Shown here: piece after piece, positions 8,219 to 17,605 of the stretch | Layout: each line of letters opens with the position of its first letter | Numbering within the stretch: the stretch's first letter is position 1 | DNA from: Bacteroides pyogenes | GTDB taxonomy: Bacteria > Bacteroidota > Bacteroidia > Bacteroidales > Bacteroidaceae | Assembly: GCF_014196225.1 (NCBI RefSeq) | Contig: NZ_JACIDI010000007.1 | Location: forward strand, 1 to 49,622 | Length of the DNA stretch: 49,622 bases | Reading direction: 5' to 3' | Position numbers and translations under genes: made by a program | The notes under the pieces: generated by a model | What the model was told of the DNA's origin: nothing | Databases searched by the model: none | The model's input: only the letters and a program-made list of their open reading frames with translations

Positions 8219-8616
8219 TTCAGGTAAGGAGCGAAGTAGCTGTCAAACAAGTCGCTGGTATTCAGGCGCCTGTTCACCACGCAAACAGTTTCCACGATGC
8301 CCTTCACCACTACCTTATTATCGCTTTTGCGGAAAATATCCTGATAGAACACATACTTGATGCCTTCTTTCTGCAGATAGAGCTTGCACACGCATTCGTC
8401 TCCGCTCTTCAACGGAGTCTTAAACGCCATATTGATGCGAGCCACCACAGGGTCTACGCCTTGCCGGTGGAGTTCGGCAAAGTCGATTCCCACAGAGAGC
8501 AGGAATTCGTGACGCGCGTGTTCCAGATAATGTTGATAGTTTGCGTTATTCACAATGCCTTGCAGGTCGCACTCATAGTCGCGCACCTTCAATGTCAGTT
8601 CGTAGATGTATTCCAT
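8215..8616 (-). CDS. Hotdog-fold acyl-CoA thioesterase (YbgC/4HBT type)
   Basis: This 133-aa single-domain protein carries the 4HBT/YbgC signature CDLQGIVNNANYQHYLEHAR near residues 16–35. The Asp in DLQGIVNNANY is the usual catalytic residue. The rest, VARINMAFKTPLKSGDEC and KGIVETVCVVNRR, follows the family strands. It should hydrolyse acyl-CoA or acyl-ACP thioesters in the cytoplasm; the chain specificity cannot be read. It follows the U32 peptidase gene by 15 bp and overlaps dprA by 4 bp. This three-gene order is common in Bacteroides. Confidence 0.92.
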   Translation of the reverse strand: MEYIYELTLKVRDYECDLQGIVNNANYQHYLEHARHEFLLSVGIDFAELHRQGVDPVVARINMAFKTPLKSGDECVCKLYLQKEGIKYVFYQDIFRKSDNKVVVKGIVETVCVVNRRLNTSDLFDSYFAPYLK

Positions 8617-8631
8617 TCTTTCTTTATAAAA

Positions 8632-9927
8632 TTATTGTTTCGCTGCCTCCTTGTCGCTTTCCGGGGCAATTCCTTTAAATCTTTTCAGCTCAGCGGTAGA
8701 AACCAGTTTGTAGAGTTTGTCGCTCGGACGTATCTTGTCGAGCTTCATCGAGAAATGTTGGCCTTTCTTTACTGTCTGCACCGGCTTCAGCTCCACGCGG
8801 GCCTCATCAAGGGTAGCAAACATGGCTCCGGTGGTAGGTCCGGTAATCAACAGCTTATCGCCCACGTTCAGCTCGGCCGCTTCCACCAGAAACTCCGCCA
8901 CGCCGATGTTCGAGAAGTATTTGATTCCCCGTCCCACGTATATCTTACGCTCCGTAGCCTCCGAGCCGTAATTGCGGCTCCATTCGCCCAGCCGCTGTCC
9001 CAGGTAATAGCCGTTCCAGAATCCGCGGTTGAATACCGTCTTCAGCCGTTCATCCCAAGCGGCTATCTTCTCATCGGTAAACGTGCCTTCCAGATTGGCT
9101 TTGATCGCCTCTTTGTAGCATTCCACCACCGTGCGCACATATTCGGGACCGCGCGCGCGTCCTTCGATCTTGAACACGCGTACGCCCGCGTCCATCATCT
9201 TGTTCATGAAGTGGATAGTCTTCAGGTCTTTGGGCGACATGATGTATTCGTTGTCCACATCCAGCTCTACATCCGTCTCCTTGTCGCGAACGGTATAGCC
9301 CCGCCGGCATACCTGCATGCATGCGCCGCGGTTGGCCGAATGGTTCATCTCGTGAAGCGACAGGTAGCATTTGCCCGAAACTGCCATGCAAAGCGCTCCG
9401 TGACAGAACATCTCGATACGGATCTGTTCGCCGCCGGGACCGCAGATGTTCTCTTCTCTGATGACACGGTAGATTTCCGCCACCTGCTCCAGATTCAGCT
9501 CGCGAGCCAGCACCACGACATCGGCAAACTGAGCGTAAAACCTCAGCGCTTCCGTGTTCGATATGTTCAACTGAGTAGACAAGTGCACCTCCTGCCCGAT
9601 ACGGCGGGCATAGTTCATCACCGACACATCGGCAGCGATCACAGCGGAGATACCCGCCTCTTTTGCCGCGTCGACAATGGTACGCATCAGCGGAATGTCT
9701 TTGTCGTAAATAATGGTATTCACGGTGAGATAACTTTTCATCCCGTGCGCGTCGCATGTCTGCGCTATTTCCCGTAAGTCGTCGATTGTAAACGTGTTGG
9801 CCGATCTGGCTCTCATGTTCAGATTTTCGATACCGAAATAGATCGAATCGGCGCCTGCCTGAATGGCTGCCGCAAGCGATTCGCGCGAACCTACCGGAGC
9901 CATTATTTCAAAATCTTTTATATTCAT
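8632..9927 (-). CDS. U32 family peptidase-like protein (TrhP/YegQ type)
   Basis: The 431-aa protein begins MNIKDFEIMAPVGSRESLAA, typical of U32 proteins, followed by AGADSIYFGIENLNMRARS. It contains the family block EMFCHGALCMAVSGKCYLS and the cysteines of NRGACMQVCRRGY, then SPKDLKTI and VRVFKIEGRARGPEYV. Related TrhP proteins hydroxylate U34 of tRNAs with prephenate-dependent chemistry, and others were described as collagenase-like peptidases. The tRNA role is the more likely one here but is inferred. ATG at 9927 is preferred; the frame extends five codons to a TTG. A TACCTTTG box at 9973–9966 is the likely promoter element. It is transcribed divergently from dusB. Confidence 0.9.
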   Translation of the reverse strand: MNIKDFEIMAPVGSRESLAAAIQAGADSIYFGIENLNMRARSANTFTIDDLREIAQTCDAHGMKSYLTVNTIIYDKDIPLMRTIVDAAKEAGISAVIAADVSVMNYARRIGQEVHLSTQLNISNTEALRFYAQFADVVVLARELNLEQVAEIYRVIREENICGPGGEQIRIEMFCHGALCMAVSGKCYLSLHEMNHSANRGACMQVCRRGYTVRDKETDVELDVDNEYIMSPKDLKTIHFMNKMMDAGVRVFKIEGRARGPEYVRTVVECYKEAIKANLEGTFTDEKIAAWDERLKTVFNRGFWNGYYLGQRLGEWSRNYGSEATERKIYVGRGIKYFSNIGVAEFLVEAAELNVGDKLLITGPTTGAMFATLDEARVELKPVQTVKKGQHFSMKLDKIRPSDKLYKLVSTAELKRFKGIAPESDKEAAKQ

Positions 9928-9965
9928 TCTCTGTGTCAGCAATCATTTAAGCATAAATAATGATA

Positions 9966-9973
9966 CAAAGGTA
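9966..9973 (-). promoter_or_regulatory. Bacteroides-type -7 box for the U32 operon
   Basis: TACCTTTG on the minus strand fits TAnnTTTG and lies 39 bases upstream of the start at 9927. No convincing TTTG -33 element was found. Confidence 0.55.
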
Positions 9974-9985
9974 CGAATTTATCCG

Positions 9986-9993
9986 TATTTTTG
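9986..9993 (+). promoter_or_regulatory. Bacteroides-type -7 box for dusB
   Basis: TATTTTTG fits TAnnTTTG and lies about 130 bases upstream of dusB. It is only 13 bases from the divergent minus-strand box, so the two promoters probably interfere. Confidence 0.45.
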
Positions 9994-10122
9994 CGGAAAA
10001 TAAATCTGAAAGAAGAGTTTGCAAAAAGGCAAAAGAATCTGCAATCTCCCGTAAGCAAGAGCATTGCGACCTAAAGCCAGAGACAAGGCAACAGACAAAG
10101 ACGCTAATAAACAAAGGCTTAT

Positions 10123-11106
10123 ATGAAGATAAACCATATAGATTTGGGCGAACGGCCGCTGCTGCTCGCCCCGATGGAAGATGTGACCGATCCGGCATTC
10201 CGGCTGATGTGCAAAAAGTTCGGAGCCGACATGGTGTACACCGAATTCGTGTCGAGCGACGCACTGATACGTTCCGTGAGCAAGACAGAGCAGAAGCTCA
10301 ACATCAGCGACGAGGAACGCCCCGTAGCCATACAGATATACGGAAAAGACACCGCAACCATGGTGGAGGCCGCCCGGATAGTGGAACAGGCCAAGCCCGA
10401 TATTCTCGACATCAACTTCGGATGCCCGGTGAAGCGGGTAGCCGGAAAAGGCGCGGGTGCAGGCATGCTGCAGAACATTCCGCAAATGCTCGATATCACA
10501 CGCTCGGTAGTGGATGCCGTACAGATTCCGGTGACGGTGAAAACCCGTTTGGGATGGGATGCCGACAATAAAATCATCGTCGATCTGGCCGAACGGCTAC
10601 AGGATTGCGGCATTGCCGCCCTTACCATTCACGGACGCACGCGGGCGCAGATGTACACCGGCGAGGCGGACTGGACGCTGATAGGCGAGGTGAAGAACAA
10701 TCCGCGCATGCACATCCCCATCATCGGCAATGGCGACGTCACCACTCCGCAACGCTGCAAGGAATGCTTCGACCGTTATGGCGTAGATGCCGTGATGATC
10801 GGTCGTGCCAGCTTCGGACGCCCGTGGATATTCAAAGAAATCAAACATTATCTCAGCACGGGAGAGGAGCTTCCCCCGCTCAGTTTCAAATGGCGCATGG
10901 ATGTGCTGCGTCAGGAGGTGACAGACAGCGTGAATCTCCTCGACGAACGCCGGGGCATTCTGCACGTTCGCCGTCATTTGGCTGCCAGTCCGCTATTCAA
11001 AGGCATACCGAACTTCCGCGACACCCGGATCGCCATGCTGCGGGCAGAGACCCAAGAAGAGCTGTTCCGTATATTTGATGGGATAGAGCAGCTCGGGTTG
11101 GAGTGA
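10123..11106 (+). CDS. dusB: tRNA-dihydrouridine synthase DusB
   Basis: This 327-aa flavoenzyme reduces specific uridines in the tRNA D-loop. It shows the Dus signatures LLAPMEDVTDPAFRLMCKKF near the start and DINFGCPVKRVAGKGAGAGM, where the Cys is the catalytic acid. LTIHGRTRAQMYTGEADW, IGNGDVTTPQRC and VMIGRASFGRPWIF follow, forming the FMN-binding TIM barrel. The C-terminal helical domain (about 245–327) contains RRGILHVRRHLAAS. Its length fits DusB. It is divergent from the U32 gene and is followed by a terminator at 11157. Confidence 0.95.
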   Translation: MKINHIDLGERPLLLAPMEDVTDPAFRLMCKKFGADMVYTEFVSSDALIRSVSKTEQKLNISDEERPVAIQIYGKDTATMVEAARIVEQAKPDILDINFGCPVKRVAGKGAGAGMLQNIPQMLDITRSVVDAVQIPVTVKTRLGWDADNKIIVDLAERLQDCGIAALTIHGRTRAQMYTGEADWTLIGEVKNNPRMHIPIIGNGDVTTPQRCKECFDRYGVDAVMIGRASFGRPWIFKEIKHYLSTGEELPPLSFKWRMDVLRQEVTDSVNLLDERRGILHVRRHLAASPLFKGIPNFRDTRIAMLRAETQEELFRIFDGIEQLGLE

Positions 11107-11414
11107 GGTGAGGATGATCTTTCTTTAAAGATGGACAGACTGCAAATTAAAAACTGAGAGACCGGCTTTTCGGGCAGTCTCTTTATCCATTGCAACGGCA
11201 TTACTCCCTTATAATGGATTTGCCTCCTTTTGCTTCTGCACGTAACCGGAAGCTGCATACTCGACAGTAAGATTCCAAGATTTTGCCGCCTAAAAGAGGC
11301 GGTATATTCGATAAGAGGAAACGGGCGAATTCAGTAAGAAGAGTCAGCGCATTGGATAAAGAGAGCCAATAACAGCCTTTCGTCGCTATCCGCACCTACG
11401 ATAAACGGAGATTA
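11107..11414. other. Intergenic region between convergent dusB and the ICMT-like gene
   Basis: About 308 bp with no supported gene. It holds the dusB terminator (11157–11187), an ATCCAT/ATGGAT inverted repeat around 11187–11220, and a small hairpin CCGCCT-AAAAG-AGGCGG near 11287–11303 without a T-run. A 64-codon minus-strand frame at 11201–11395 shows no recognisable family and I do not call it. Confidence 0.5.
11157..11187 (+). terminator. Terminator of dusB
   Basis: AGAGAC pairs with GTCTCT around a GC-rich loop containing CTTTTCGGG and is followed by TTTAT, about 50 bases after the dusB stop. Confidence 0.6.
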
Positions 11415-11936
11415 TCACAAACTATCGCCCCAAAGCCCTTTCATGGCGTTCTCTTCCTGCCGGATGCGGATGGCGAGAAATATGCAGTACACGGGCAACC
11501 CCGCAGCCAGCGTATACCACGCATTACAGAGCAGAGCCACCCCGATCAGTTCGGGGACAATATTCAGATAATAGTTGGGATGCTTCACCACACGAAACAA
11601 GAAACTCTTCTCGATGCGATGATCGGGAAGGATGTAAAGCTTCACGGTCCACACATCATGCAATTTTGCAACGACATAAAACAGCATAAGGTAGGCGAAC
11701 GCCATCACCGCAACTCCTATCCATGAAGTTTGGTTGAAGCTCACTCCCGTCGCATACGCCTCATATAATGCCGAAAAATAATAAGCGATGTGAGCCAGAG
11801 TAAGGCAAAGCGAATTGGTTTTTCCATACTGAACCGCTCCTGCCTGTACGATTCTTTTCTCGTTCCGGATGGAGTAAGATAAAGAAACCAGGCGAAGCAC
11901 AAAGAACAATGTAAAAGTAATGATTATGTACGTCAT
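11415..11936 (-). CDS. Isoprenylcysteine-carboxyl-methyltransferase-like membrane protein
   Basis: The 173-aa protein is very hydrophobic with about four or five membrane segments. Near the C-terminus it carries VVKHPNYYLNIVPELIGVAL and RIRQEENAM, matching the H-P-N-Y … E and R-x-x-x-E-E features of the ICMT/phospholipid methyltransferase group. Those residues bind S-adenosylmethionine at the membrane surface in the family. The substrate here is unknown because bacteria lack prenylated CAAX proteins of this kind, so a lipid or small hydrophobic acceptor is more likely. It is a single gene, convergent with dusB. Confidence 0.75.
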   Translation of the reverse strand: MTYIIITFTLFFVLRLVSLSYSIRNEKRIVQAGAVQYGKTNSLCLTLAHIAYYFSALYEAYATGVSFNQTSWIGVAVMAFAYLMLFYVVAKLHDVWTVKLYILPDHRIEKSFLFRVVKHPNYYLNIVPELIGVALLCNAWYTLAAGLPVYCIFLAIRIRQEENAMKGLWGDSL

Positions 11937-12218
11937 GTGACAGTTGTTTATTGATTATAATCCGATTATACAGCTGCTACTCTTTGCAATCGAACAGCAG
12001 AATAGCTTACAAAAAGTTTTCAGCCCGCAAAAATATAAAAAATAAAAGAATTCCCAAGCAGATACTCAAAAACCGGGAAACGGAACAAATAATGTATAGG
12101 ATGCAAATCGGTAACACAACAAGGTCTCGGAATAGACTGCGCCACGATCGTAACAAACAGCAGCGGTAAAACAACAAGGACTTGCCATCCGTTGTGAAAG
12201 TTGTTGTGGCTTGATTTC

Positions 12219-13190
12219 TCACTTAAACATCGGCGTGGCAAACCAGCGTTTGTACATCCACGTCACCACCACGTAGAAAAGGAAGGCGGTGAAGAAACCT
12301 ACCACGGTGTCGATCACATAGTGCGCCTGAATGTACACCGTAGCGCCGCACAGCAGCATGTAGAAGGGAACCAGACAGAAGAACAGTTTCCGGCTGGCAC
12401 GCCACGACATAATCATGAGGATGGTGGAGATGCCTACATGCGAACTGGGGAAAGCGGCGGTGGGACGTTCGCCCACTTGCTGCGAACTTTCTACCAGATT
12501 GTAGAAAAAACCGTGCTGATAGCCCGGACCGGGAAGCAATTCCTGATGGTGGTTGAAATAATCGCCGATGGAAGGAAACACGCCGTTCGCCACATTGTCG
12601 AAACCGATGGCGGGGAAGTAGAACTGCGGGCCCGCCACAGGCACGAATATATAAATAAGGTAGTAAATGAAAAACGAGGTGACGAGCACGAAAGACATCT
12701 TTTCGAACCACTCGAAACGGAAAAGGAAGTAGTAGAGCGCCACCACCAGTATCATGGGGTAATAGAAGAAGTATCCCATATTGAAGGCCTCACTCACCAC
12801 CAGATGCGGAAACGTGTGGCAGAACCAGATAGCGGGCTGGCCGTTGAAGATGAACTGTTCGACGGAAGCAAACAGATGATCGAGATTCGGGAAGAAGCGA
12901 TTGAACTCGAACGTATCCGGATACCAGTACGAAAGCAGGCTCATCTGAATGGCTATGCGGATAAAAGCCGAGAATTTACACGGTGCCAACCGGTAAAGAT
13001 ACATCAGCAGGAATGTCATGGCGGCAATCATCGCCCTGTCGAGCAGCATATGCCAGGGATGATCCATCCGCTGAAACAGGAACAGAATCAAGACAGAGGT
13101 CAACAAGGTGTAGATGAGTGTCGCTTTCTCTACGGCAAACAACCCTTTACGGGATTCCACACGCTTAAACAGGTCCAATACTAAAGCCAT
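12219..13190 (-). CDS. PAP2-family inositol-phosphorylceramide-synthase-like membrane protein
   Basis: This 323-aa membrane protein has roughly six to eight hydrophobic segments. The PAP2 catalytic motifs are split as in the Aur1/IPC-synthase branch: ERPTAAFPSSHVGIS near residue 245 and YIQAHYVIDTVVG near 285. Both histidines (in SSH and QAHYVID) are present. By family knowledge it transfers a phospho-headgroup between a phospholipid and a lipid acceptor or dephosphorylates a lipid. Because Bacteroides make sphingolipids, a sphingolipid-headgroup transferase is an attractive inference. Its start overlaps the end of the SDR gene by 10 bp, and that gene overlaps the CDF transporter gene, so the three form one operon. 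Confidence 0.8.
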   Translation of the reverse strand: MALVLDLFKRVESRKGLFAVEKATLIYTLLTSVLILFLFQRMDHPWHMLLDRAMIAAMTFLLMYLYRLAPCKFSAFIRIAIQMSLLSYWYPDTFEFNRFFPNLDHLFASVEQFIFNGQPAIWFCHTFPHLVVSEAFNMGYFFYYPMILVVALYYFLFRFEWFEKMSFVLVTSFFIYYLIYIFVPVAGPQFYFPAIGFDNVANGVFPSIGDYFNHHQELLPGPGYQHGFFYNLVESSQQVGERPTAAFPSSHVGISTILMIMSWRASRKLFFCLVPFYMLLCGATVYIQAHYVIDTVVGFFTAFLFYVVVTWMYKRWFATPMFK

Positions 13191-14230
13191 CCTTCTTTTT
13201 TATACCAGGCAATGGTTTCGCGAACGCCTCTCTCCAAATCGTACTCGGGACGATAGCCCAACTCATTGATGGTGGGAGAGATATCGCATTGCCAGTTGCG
13301 TTGTTTCATTATCTTATACTTGTCCGAATTCAGGGTGCTGCTCTTTCCCGAGCGCGCTGCGATGAATTGAGCGAGCAAAGATACTATTTTTAATACAATC
13401 AACGGACATTTCACCCGAATAACAAACGGATTGTCCAGTTCTTTCCGTATCAGATCGGAAAAAGCGCGGCTTCGATACACCTTCCCGTCGGTAAGGAAAT
13501 AAGCCCTGCGCGACACGCCTTTCTCTATGCCGAGGAAGATGGCCTGCACCATGTCTTTCACATACACAAAGGTCAGGTCTTGCCGGCGGAAACCTACGGA
13601 AAAGTCGACATGGCTGCGGATAGACTTCGCCATCAGGTAATAGTCGGATTCGCGCGGGCCATACACGCCGGTAGGGCGATAAATGACATAAGGAAATCCG
13701 GGAATGCTGCGGATATATTCCTCTGCCCGGAGCTTGCTGCGCCCGTATGCGGTGTCGGGCATCGGCGTGTCGGTCTCACGGATGGGCGAGTAATCGGCTT
13801 CGCGTATGGGGCCGAACACGCTGAGCGTACTGATATGGATAAACTGACGCGGAACCATGTCGAGCTCGCGCAGGGTATCTGCAAACAGGCAGGTCTGCCG
13901 GTAGTTCACCTCATCGAACATTTGCTCGTCGGGGCATTTGGTCACCCCTGCGCAGTGCACCACATAGTCGAACGCTCCGTTCGCGGCTTTATGCGCCGCC
14001 AAGCAAGCCTTGAGCTTATCGGGACGGGCAAAATCGAGTTCCATGAAGTTCAGCGCGGAGTCTTTCAGGTATCTCCTGCTGCTCGTAGACCGTACTCCCG
14101 CCCATGTGGTGAACCCTCGCCTCAACGCCTCCTCTACAATGAAGCTCCCAATAAAACCGCTCGCTCCCGTCACTAAAATACTTCTCATATTTACGTCTGT
14201 TTTTTTATCGCTTACTTTAATCTGTTTCAT
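13181..14230 (-). CDS. NAD(P)-dependent epimerase/dehydratase (extended SDR)
   Basis: The product has an N-terminal Rossmann motif, ILVTGASGFIGSF, a VVHCAGVTKCPD block, and the catalytic YGRSK (YxxxK) near residue 160 with ISTLSVFGP as the upstream Ser element. VIYRPTGVYGPRE follows. This is an extended SDR, close to the sterol-dehydrogenase/NDP-sugar-epimerase branch; the substrate is not identifiable. I chose ATG at 14230 because it forms an ATGA overlap with the stop of the upstream CDF gene, giving 349 aa. ATG at 14188 (MRSILVTG) is an alternative with a more usual N-terminus. Together with the PAP2 gene it may modify or build a membrane lipid. Confidence 0.85.
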   Translation of the reverse strand: MKQIKVSDKKTDVNMRSILVTGASGFIGSFIVEEALRRGFTTWAGVRSTSSRRYLKDSALNFMELDFARPDKLKACLAAHKAANGAFDYVVHCAGVTKCPDEQMFDEVNYRQTCLFADTLRELDMVPRQFIHISTLSVFGPIREADYSPIRETDTPMPDTAYGRSKLRAEEYIRSIPGFPYVIYRPTGVYGPRESDYYLMAKSIRSHVDFSVGFRRQDLTFVYVKDMVQAIFLGIEKGVSRRAYFLTDGKVYRSRAFSDLIRKELDNPFVIRVKCPLIVLKIVSLLAQFIAARSGKSSTLNSDKYKIMKQRNWQCDISPTINELGYRPEYDLERGVRETIAWYKKEGWL

Positions 14231-15129
14231 TTCAACGGCTCCACGTGGATATTGATCAGCGTCGACCGCCCGAACATCTCCTTCAGCCTGCATTCGATGG
14301 CGGTGGTCTTGTCATGAGCTTCCTCCAGAGACATCCGCCCGTCCATCCGCACATGCACCTCGATGGCGTAATAGCTGCCGATGCGGCGGGTGCGGAGATG
14401 ATGCGGCTCGCTCACTCCGGGAAACGAGAGCAACGTCTCTTCGATTTGTTGTTCCACTTCATCGGGCAGGGATTTCTCCAACAGCTCTTCCACCGAGGGA
14501 ACCAGCAACTCGACCGATACTTTCATGATGAAGAAGCTCACAACCAGAGCCGCCACAGGGTCGAGCACCTGCCAGCCATCACCCAACAGAATGGCTCCGC
14601 CGATACCGATGGCCGCACCCACCGACGAAAGCGCGTCGCTCCGGTGATGCCAGGCATTCGCCACTACCGCCTGCGAGTCGACCTTTCTGCCCACGCGCAC
14701 GGTGTACCGATACAGGCCTTCTTTAAAAAGGATGGATACAAGCGCCGCAATGAGGGCCACCATGCCCGGCTCGCCCGGCGATTCGCCTTTGACGAAAAAA
14801 GCGTAGATGGAAGAAGCGGCAGTCCACAACAGCCCGAACCCCACCGCAAGCAGCAGCAAGCCGATAATGACGGTAGCCATCGTTTCGTATTTCCCGTGTC
14901 CGTAGTCGTGCCCCTTGTCTTGAGGTTTGTTGGAAATCCGCACGAAGACAATCACAATCACATCCGTCACGAAGTCCGACAGCGAATGAACGGCATCGGC
15001 AATCATAGCGGCACTATGCCCCACGATACCCGCCGTGAATTTGAATACGAGCAACAGCAGATTGACTACGCTCCCAACGATGGTCGCCTTGTAAATCTCA
15101 CGTTCCCGAACCTGCTTTTCTGTCTCCAT
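14227..15129 (-). CDS. Cation diffusion facilitator family transporter
   Basis: Starting at ATG 15129 (METEKQVRERE) gives 300 aa. The protein has about six membrane segments, with the metal-site motifs D-x-x-H-x-x-x-D in ADAVHSLSD (residues 44–52) and HHRSD in transmembrane helix 5. The C-terminal cytoplasmic domain (about 205–300) contains SVEELLEKSLPDEVEQQIEE and HHLRTRRIGSYYAIEVHVRM, the CDF metallochaperone-like fold. It should export Zn2+, Fe2+ or Mn2+ by proton antiport. The longer frame to 15198 lacks the family N-terminus. It is the first gene of the CDF–SDR–PAP2 operon, with overlapping ends. Confidence 0.9.
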   Translation of the reverse strand: METEKQVREREIYKATIVGSVVNLLLLVFKFTAGIVGHSAAMIADAVHSLSDFVTDVIVIVFVRISNKPQDKGHDYGHGKYETMATVIIGLLLLAVGFGLLWTAASSIYAFFVKGESPGEPGMVALIAALVSILFKEGLYRYTVRVGRKVDSQAVVANAWHHRSDALSSVGAAIGIGGAILLGDGWQVLDPVAALVVSFFIMKVSVELLVPSVEELLEKSLPDEVEQQIEETLLSFPGVSEPHHLRTRRIGSYYAIEVHVRMDGRMSLEEAHDKTTAIECRLKEMFGRSTLINIHVEPLK

Positions 15130-15157
15130 GCTGCGATATGATTTGATAAGATAAGGG

Positions 15158-15165
15158 CAAATGTA
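15158..15165 (-). promoter_or_regulatory. Bacteroides-type -7 box for the CDF operon
   Basis: TACATTTG on the minus strand matches TAnnTTTG, 29 bases upstream of the chosen CDF start, which supports that start. Confidence 0.55.
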
Positions 15166-15448
15166 CACAATTTCCGCACTGCAACCATCAAGTTGCAATC
15201 AAAAACAAGCGCCGCCCTTCACTTTTCACCCCATTTGAGTTCATAAACGGGAAAATATAACTATATTCGCCATTGAAACCTCTTCGGGACTTCCGCTTTC
15301 GGTATCCGTCATTCCGGCGGGAAGGTTGCCGCAGGCATTTCCCGAATGTTCCGCACCGAACCGGACTCTCCGTTTCCCGCCATCGCGCGTTCATCGGAAA
15401 GGAAGAAGAGCCGGTCGGATTGAACTACATAACAGAATCATTTTTATT

Positions 15449-17605
15449 ATGGCAAAGAAGAAAGAAAAGAGAGAGAAAAAAGCAGGCAAGAGAATGGGTA
15501 AAAAACAACTTACCGCACTGCTATCAGAGCTTTTCCATGCCAAGACGGGCGAAACCATGAGCATGAAACACATTTTCTCGGAGTTGCGCCTCACCACTCA
15601 TCCGCAGAAAATGCTCTGCGTCGATATCCTGCACGACTTGGTGGCAGACGATTACCTCAGCGAAGTGGACAAAGGCAAATTTCGCATCAACATGCACGGC
15701 ACCGAGATGACGGGAACCTTCCAGCGCAAGAGCAACGGAAAGAATTCTTTCCTTCCCGAAGACGGAAGCGACCCTATCTTCATCGCCGAGCGGAACTCCG
15801 CCCATGCCATGAACAACGATAAGGTAAAAATCATGTTCTACGCCAAACGGAAACACCGGGAGGCGGAAGGCGAAGTGATAGAGATACTGGAACGCGCCAA
15901 CGACACCTTTGTGGGCACGCTCGAGGTGGCTAAGTCGTACGCCTTTCTGGTGACGGAAAACCGTACGCTCGCCAACGACATCTTCATCCCGAGAGAGAAA
16001 CTGAAAGGAGGAAAAACGGGTGACAAGGCCATCGTGAAAATAACCGAATGGCCCGACAAAGCGAAGAACCCCATCGGACAGGTGATAGACATACTGGGGC
16101 GTGCCGGAGACAACACTACCGAGATGCACGCCATTCTTGCCGAATTCGGATTGCCCTACGTATATCCCAAGGCGGTGGAGAAAGCGGCGGACAACATTCC
16201 GGCGGAGATCACTCCCGAAGAGCTTGCCAAACGCGAAGACTTCCGTAAGGTGACCACCTTCACCATCGACCCCAAAGACGCCAAAGACTTCGACGACGCT
16301 CTCTCCATCCGCCCGCTGAAAGAGGGGCTGTGGGAAGTGGGCGTACATATCGCCGATGTGACTCACTACGTAAAGGAGGGAGGAATCATCGACAGAGAGG
16401 CGGAGAAGCGGGCCACATCGGTCTACCTGGTCGACCGCACCATCCCGATGCTCCCCGAACGGCTTTGCAACTTCATCTGCTCGCTGCGCCCCGACGAAGA
16501 GAAGCTGGCGTACTCCGTCATATTCGACATCACCGAGAAGGGAGAAGTGCAAGCTTCGCGCGTGGTGCATACGGTGATCAAATCCGACCGCCGGTTCACG
16601 TACGAGGAGGCGCAGCAGATCATCGAAACCAAGCAGGGAGACTTCAAAGAGGAGGTGCTGATGCTCGACACCATTGCCAAGGCATTGCGCGAGAAGCGTT
16701 TCGCCGCCGGAGCCATCAACTTCGACCGCTATGAGGTGAAGTTCGAGATAGACGAGAAAGGGAAGCCCGTGAGCGTCTACTTCAAGGAATCGAAAGACGC
16801 CAACAAGCTGGTGGAGGAGTTCATGCTGCTTGCCAACAAGACCGTAGCGGAGAAAGTGGGGCGTGTGCCGAGAAACAAAAAGGCGAAAGTGTTGCCCTAC
16901 CGCATTCACGACCTGCCCGATCCGGAGAAGCTGGAAAACCTGTCGCAGTTCATCGCCCGCTTCGGCTACAAAGTACGCACCAGCGGAAGCAAAACCGACA
17001 TATCGAAATCCATCAACCACCTGCTCGACGATATCCACGGCAAGAAGGAGGAGAACCTCATCGAAACCGTCTCCATCCGCGCCATGCAGAAAGCACGATA
17101 CTCTACCCACAACATCGGGCACTACGGACTGGCGTTCGAGTATTACACCCATTTTACCTCGCCCATCCGCCGTTTCCCCGATATGATGGTGCACCGCCTG
17201 CTTACGAAATACATGGACGGAGGGCGCAGCGTGTCGGAACAGAAGTACGAAGCGCTTTGCGAGCACAGCTCGAACATGGAGCAGACGGCTGCCAATGCCG
17301 AACGGGCTTCCATCAAGTACAAGCAGGTGGAATTTATGAGCGAACGCCTCGGACAGGTGTACGACGGGGTGATCTCCGGAGTGACGGAATGGGGGCTTTA
17401 CGTGGAACTGAACGAAAACAAGTGCGAGGGCATGGTTCCCATACGCGATCTGGACGACGACTACTACGAGTTCGACGAAAAGAACTACTGTCTGCGCGGA
17501 CGCCGGAAAAACCGCACTTACAGTTTGGGAGACGCGATTACGGTGCGTGTGGCGCGCGCCAACCTCGAGAAGAAGCAGTTGGACTTTGAGCTGATCGAGA
17601 AATGA
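15449..17605 (+). CDS. rnr: Ribonuclease R
   Basis: The protein (718 aa from ATG 15449, MAKKKEKREKKAGKR) is a 3'-to-5' exoribonuclease of the RNase II/R family. A basic N-terminus and a helix-turn-helix-like part (SMKHIFSELRLTTHPQKML) precede cold-shock domains. The RNB catalytic block has FTIDPKDAKDFDDALSI, whose Asp residues bind Mg2+. The region RFTSPIRR-like (HFTSPIRRFPDMMVHRLL) and the C-terminal S1 domain (LGQVYDGVISGVTEWGLYVE) are present. It degrades structured RNA. The longer frame upstream has no family match. Its stop overlaps the next gene by 4 bp. Confidence 0.95.
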   Translation: MAKKKEKREKKAGKRMGKKQLTALLSELFHAKTGETMSMKHIFSELRLTTHPQKMLCVDILHDLVADDYLSEVDKGKFRINMHGTEMTGTFQRKSNGKNSFLPEDGSDPIFIAERNSAHAMNNDKVKIMFYAKRKHREAEGEVIEILERANDTFVGTLEVAKSYAFLVTENRTLANDIFIPREKLKGGKTGDKAIVKITEWPDKAKNPIGQVIDILGRAGDNTTEMHAILAEFGLPYVYPKAVEKAADNIPAEITPEELAKREDFRKVTTFTIDPKDAKDFDDALSIRPLKEGLWEVGVHIADVTHYVKEGGIIDREAEKRATSVYLVDRTIPMLPERLCNFICSLRPDEEKLAYSVIFDITEKGEVQASRVVHTVIKSDRRFTYEEAQQIIETKQGDFKEEVLMLDTIAKALREKRFAAGAINFDRYEVKFEIDEKGKPVSVYFKESKDANKLVEEFMLLANKTVAEKVGRVPRNKKAKVLPYRIHDLPDPEKLENLSQFIARFGYKVRTSGSKTDISKSINHLLDDIHGKKEENLIETVSIRAMQKARYSTHNIGHYGLAFEYYTHFTSPIRRFPDMMVHRLLTKYMDGGRSVSEQKYEALCEHSSNMEQTAANAERASIKYKQVEFMSERLGQVYDGVISGVTEWGLYVELNENKCEGMVPIRDLDDDYYEFDEKNYCLRGRRKNRTYSLGDAITVRVARANLEKKQLDFELIEK

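Noticed and set aside
8176..9777. 533-codon plus-strand frame opposite the U32 peptidase and thioesterase genes
   Set aside because: It is a shadow of two well-supported minus-strand genes.
11201..11395. 64-codon minus-strand frame downstream of the ICMT-like gene
   Set aside because: No homology recognised, no ribosome site, and it contains a hairpin; too weak to call.
12111..12183. GGTAACACAACAAGG and GGTAAAACAACAAGG repeated at 55-bp spacing
   Set aside because: A single short pair whose spacing does not fit the 64–66 bp class.
15524..17266. 580-codon minus-strand frame opposite rnr
   Set aside because: It is the antisense shadow of ribonuclease R, rich in His, Val and Arg as typical of such shadows.
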